Positions 58,368 to 64,000 of a DNA stretch of 64,000 nt are shown here, piece by piece. Made by a program: the position numbers and the translations under genes. The notes beneath the pieces were generated by a model. That model did no database searches. It saw only the letters and a program-made list of their open reading frames with translations, and had not been told where the DNA came from. The DNA is from Anaeromyces robustus (taxonomy: Eukaryota; Neocallimastigomycota; Neocallimastigomycetes; Neocallimastigales; Neocallimastigaceae). The stretch lies in NCBI GenBank assembly GCA_002104895.1, contig MCFG01000028.1:17501-81500 (forward strand). The letters are read 5' to 3'. Numbering within the stretch: the first letter of the stretch is position 1; every line of letters starts with the position of its first letter.

Positions 58368-59747
58368 ATGAAGGTTTATAACATTTCAATTTTAACTAAT
58401 TCTGCACCATCAAAATTAATTTGCGCAGAACAAGATTTATCTTCTTTTGGTTTCTTCCAACGTGGAAGGTAATTAATTAATTGTTTAAATCAAATAAATA
58501 AATGAATAATAAATATAAATATAAATATAAATAATAAATATAAATATAAATATAAATATAAATATAAATATAAATATAAATATAAATATAAACATAAATA
58601 TAAATATAAATATAAATATAAATATAAATATAATAGATTAATGTTATATCACAAAATTATTTATATATTAAATTATTCTTGATATTATATTTTTTTTGAT
58701 ATAATTATAAAATTTATTTATATTTTTATAATAACAATTATATATTTAATTGTTATTTTATTAATTTATATCATATTTTATACAATTATATATTTAATTA
58801 ATTTATATTATAATACGATTATATATATGTACGACGTCATACTTTAAATATTATTTTGTAATAAATATACGAAGTGTTCAAGAATTTATTAATTTCTTCT
58901 CAACTACAGCTGCAGAAAGAACTCAAGTTGGTGAAAGATCTAAGATTGAACAACAAAGTATTTATTATTAACCGTTTATTTTATTTTTTTTTTTTTGAAA
59001 ATAATAAAAATTTTATAATTAAATAATTATATATAATATATATTGATATATCCAAAAATATATATATTAATATAAAAACAATAATAAGGTTATGTTGGTT
59101 ACGTATACTCTAATCCAAACGGACTTGCTGGTGTTGTTGTAACTGATGCTGAATACCCAAGTCGTGTTGCCTTTTCTATTATTAATAAAGTTTTAGATGA
59201 TTTTACTCTTAAATATAAGAAAAGTGATTGGGAAAACTTAGATCCAAAGAAAAGATTAGATTTCCCAGAATTAAAAACTTATCTTGCTGATTTCCAAGAT
59301 CCACACAAGGCTGACCCATTCATGAAGGTTCAACAAGAATTAGATGAAACTAAAGTTATTTTGGTAAGTTATAATTTAATAATTATTTGTAAAAATAATT
59401 ATTTTTACAAATAATTTATTCATTTATTTATTAATAAATATTATTTTTTATTGTTAAAATAATAAATAGCATAAAACTATGGACTCTTTATTACAAAGAG
59501 GTGAAAAATTAGATGATCTTGTAACTAAATCAGATATGTTATCTTCACAATCAAAGATGTTCTACAAAACTTCAAAGAAGACAAATTCTTGCTGTTACTT
59601 AATGGTAAATAAATTAATTATAATAATATTAATCATAATAATGTTATTATTTAAATAAATTAACATGATTTTATTATTTTTTTATAAATATATTTGTAAT
59701 ATATATATTCAATTATTTAATTATTCTTCATTCTTCATATTTAGTAA
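58368..59747 (+). CDS. YKT6: R-SNARE YKT6
   Basis: Five exons: 58368-58468, 58875-58957, 59089-59363, 59470-59604 and 59745-59747; 198 aa, the same length as human YKT6. Ykt6 is a prenylated R-SNARE without a membrane helix, acting in Golgi, vacuolar and autophagosome fusion. An N-terminal longin domain spans about 1-135 ([43 protein letters not shown]). The SNARE motif at about 138-195 reads [20 protein letters not shown] and [16 protein letters not shown], with the zero-layer Arg in LLQRGE. The C-terminus NSCCYLM is a CAAX prenylation box preceded by a palmitoylatable Cys. The donor GTAAAT lies directly after the final Met codon and the acceptor at 59743-59744 is followed at once by TAA. 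If that intron were not removed, the box would be buried under extra residues. Confidence 0.95.
58508..58634. repeat. AAATAT hexanucleotide tract in YKT6 intron 1
   Basis: About 20 hexamers with one AAACAT variant. Confidence 0.9.
59381..59416. repeat. 36-bp perfect palindrome in YKT6 intron 3
   Basis: AATTATTTGTAAAAAT is followed by AATT and then its exact reverse complement. It starts 17 bp after the donor at 59364 and would fold in the pre-mRNA. Confidence 0.85.
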
Positions 59748-60141
59748 TTTTGGGTTTAATCATTCTATTTAAATTTTAAATATCAATAAAATATTAATAA
59801 AATATTATTTTTAAAGATTAATATATATATATATGAAAATAAAAAAAAAAAAAAAAAAAAATATAAATTATTATATCAACAACTATAATAATAGCACATA
59901 GATTTATTTAATTCTGTATTTAATAGATAGAATTAAAAATCTTAATAATAGAATAATAAATACCAATTATATAAATATATTTAATAAAAAAAATATATAT
60001 GTAATCATAAATAATTAATTGAAATAAATCAATATAAAGTAACAAAAAAATAAAAAGTAAAAATAAATATATTTAAAAGATAAAAAAAAATATATTTAAA
60101 ATTATTTATATAATAATTATAAAAAAACAAAAACAAAAACA

Positions 60142-60172
<31 letters not shown>

Positions 60173-60272
60173 CAAAACAAATTATATTATTACTTTAAAT
60201 AATAAAAAAATTAATAAAAAATATATTAATAAAAATAAAAAGTATTAAACTGTTTATTGAAATTAATTAGTG

Positions 60273-60315
<43 letters not shown>

Positions 60316-60599
60316 TATAAATAGTTTTATATATTTATTATATATTTGATTCTCTAATTAATATAAAAAATATTATTTAAATTTAAAAAAAAAGTTGTTA
60401 ATTTTATTTTAATAATAAAAATATTACTATCTCTAATTAATATAAATAATTTTAATAAAAAATTATTTATTTATATAACAATTTTATTATAGAAAAAAAA
60501 AAAAAATGAAGTAACTAAAGAATTAATTTTTACAATATTATATATATATATAATTATTCTTTTTTATTAATTTATTTATATGTATATTATTTTATTTTA

Positions 60600-60630
<31 letters not shown>

Positions 60631-60740
60631 CTTTTTATTTGTTTATTTTTATTTTTATTTTTATTTTATTCTTTTTATTTGTTTATTTTTATTATTTTTA
60701 TTTATAAACAGGAAATTGTTTTGTTTATTTATTTATTTAT
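59748..60740. other. Convergent spacer between YKT6 and the GH48 gene
   Basis: Contains an A run (59840-59861), an AAAAAC tandem (60122-60160) merging into AAAAC units, a ~40-nt T run (60273-60312) and TTTTTA tandems (60588-60690). No gene. Confidence 0.65.
60122..60312. repeat. AAAAAC/AAAAC tandem and poly-T run
   Basis: About seven AAAAAC units grade into AAAAC units (60122-60180), then a T homopolymer of about 40 nt (60273-60312). Confidence 0.8.

Positions 60741-64000
<3,260 letters not shown>

Overview
The window is extremely AT-rich eukaryotic DNA with many short introns (GT...AG, typically GTAAAT/GTAAGT donors), long homopolymer and tri/tetranucleotide runs, and large gene-free stretches. 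At the right edge is a glycoside hydrolase family 48 (GH48) protein ending in three fungal-type (CBM10-like) dockerins. GH48 fused to that type of dockerin is characteristic of anaerobic gut fungi (Neocallimastigomycota), so that is the most likely source. All multi-exon models below were built by hand from the sequence; exon phases were checked to join in frame.

Layout. 1-1557 (-): membrane acyltransferase-3 family protein, cut by the left edge. 4021-15134 (-): three tandem paralogues of a receptor-like protein with signal peptide, Gln/Pro-rich stalk, Cys-rich ectodomain, one transmembrane helix and a C-terminal cytosolic SH3 domain. 17762-21998 (+): FACT subunit SSRP1/Pob3 with an HMG box. 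23084-26850 (+): SWI3/RSC8/SMARCC subunit of a SWI/SNF remodeller. 27842-29673 (+): small ankyrin protein resembling animal ANKRD40. 33435-39155 (+): Rco1/PHF12-like double PHD protein of an Rpd3S/Sin3 histone deacetylase complex. 40576-42134 (-): Mediator subunit 18. 43591-48130 (+): PP2A scaffold subunit A, 589 aa. 50355-53023 (-): Sec14/BCH plus RhoGAP protein of the ARHGAP1 type. 58368-59747 (+): SNARE YKT6. 60741-64000 (-): the divergent GH48 dockerin protein, cut by the right edge.

The middle (17.7-42.1 kb) is a loose run of chromatin and transcription genes (FACT, SWI/SNF, Rpd3S, Mediator), flanked by general signalling and trafficking genes. The two accessory regions are the receptor array on the left and the GH48 gene on the right. 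The most unusual items are the SH3 receptor array, with partial traces of how it duplicated, and the GH48 protein, in which the residue aligned with the proposed catalytic Glu is Lys. Smaller items include perfect inverted repeats, an ankyrin gene relic, a coding exon of 33 nt and a YKT6 stop codon placed alone after an intron. No tRNA, rRNA, CRISPR array or intact transposon was recognised.
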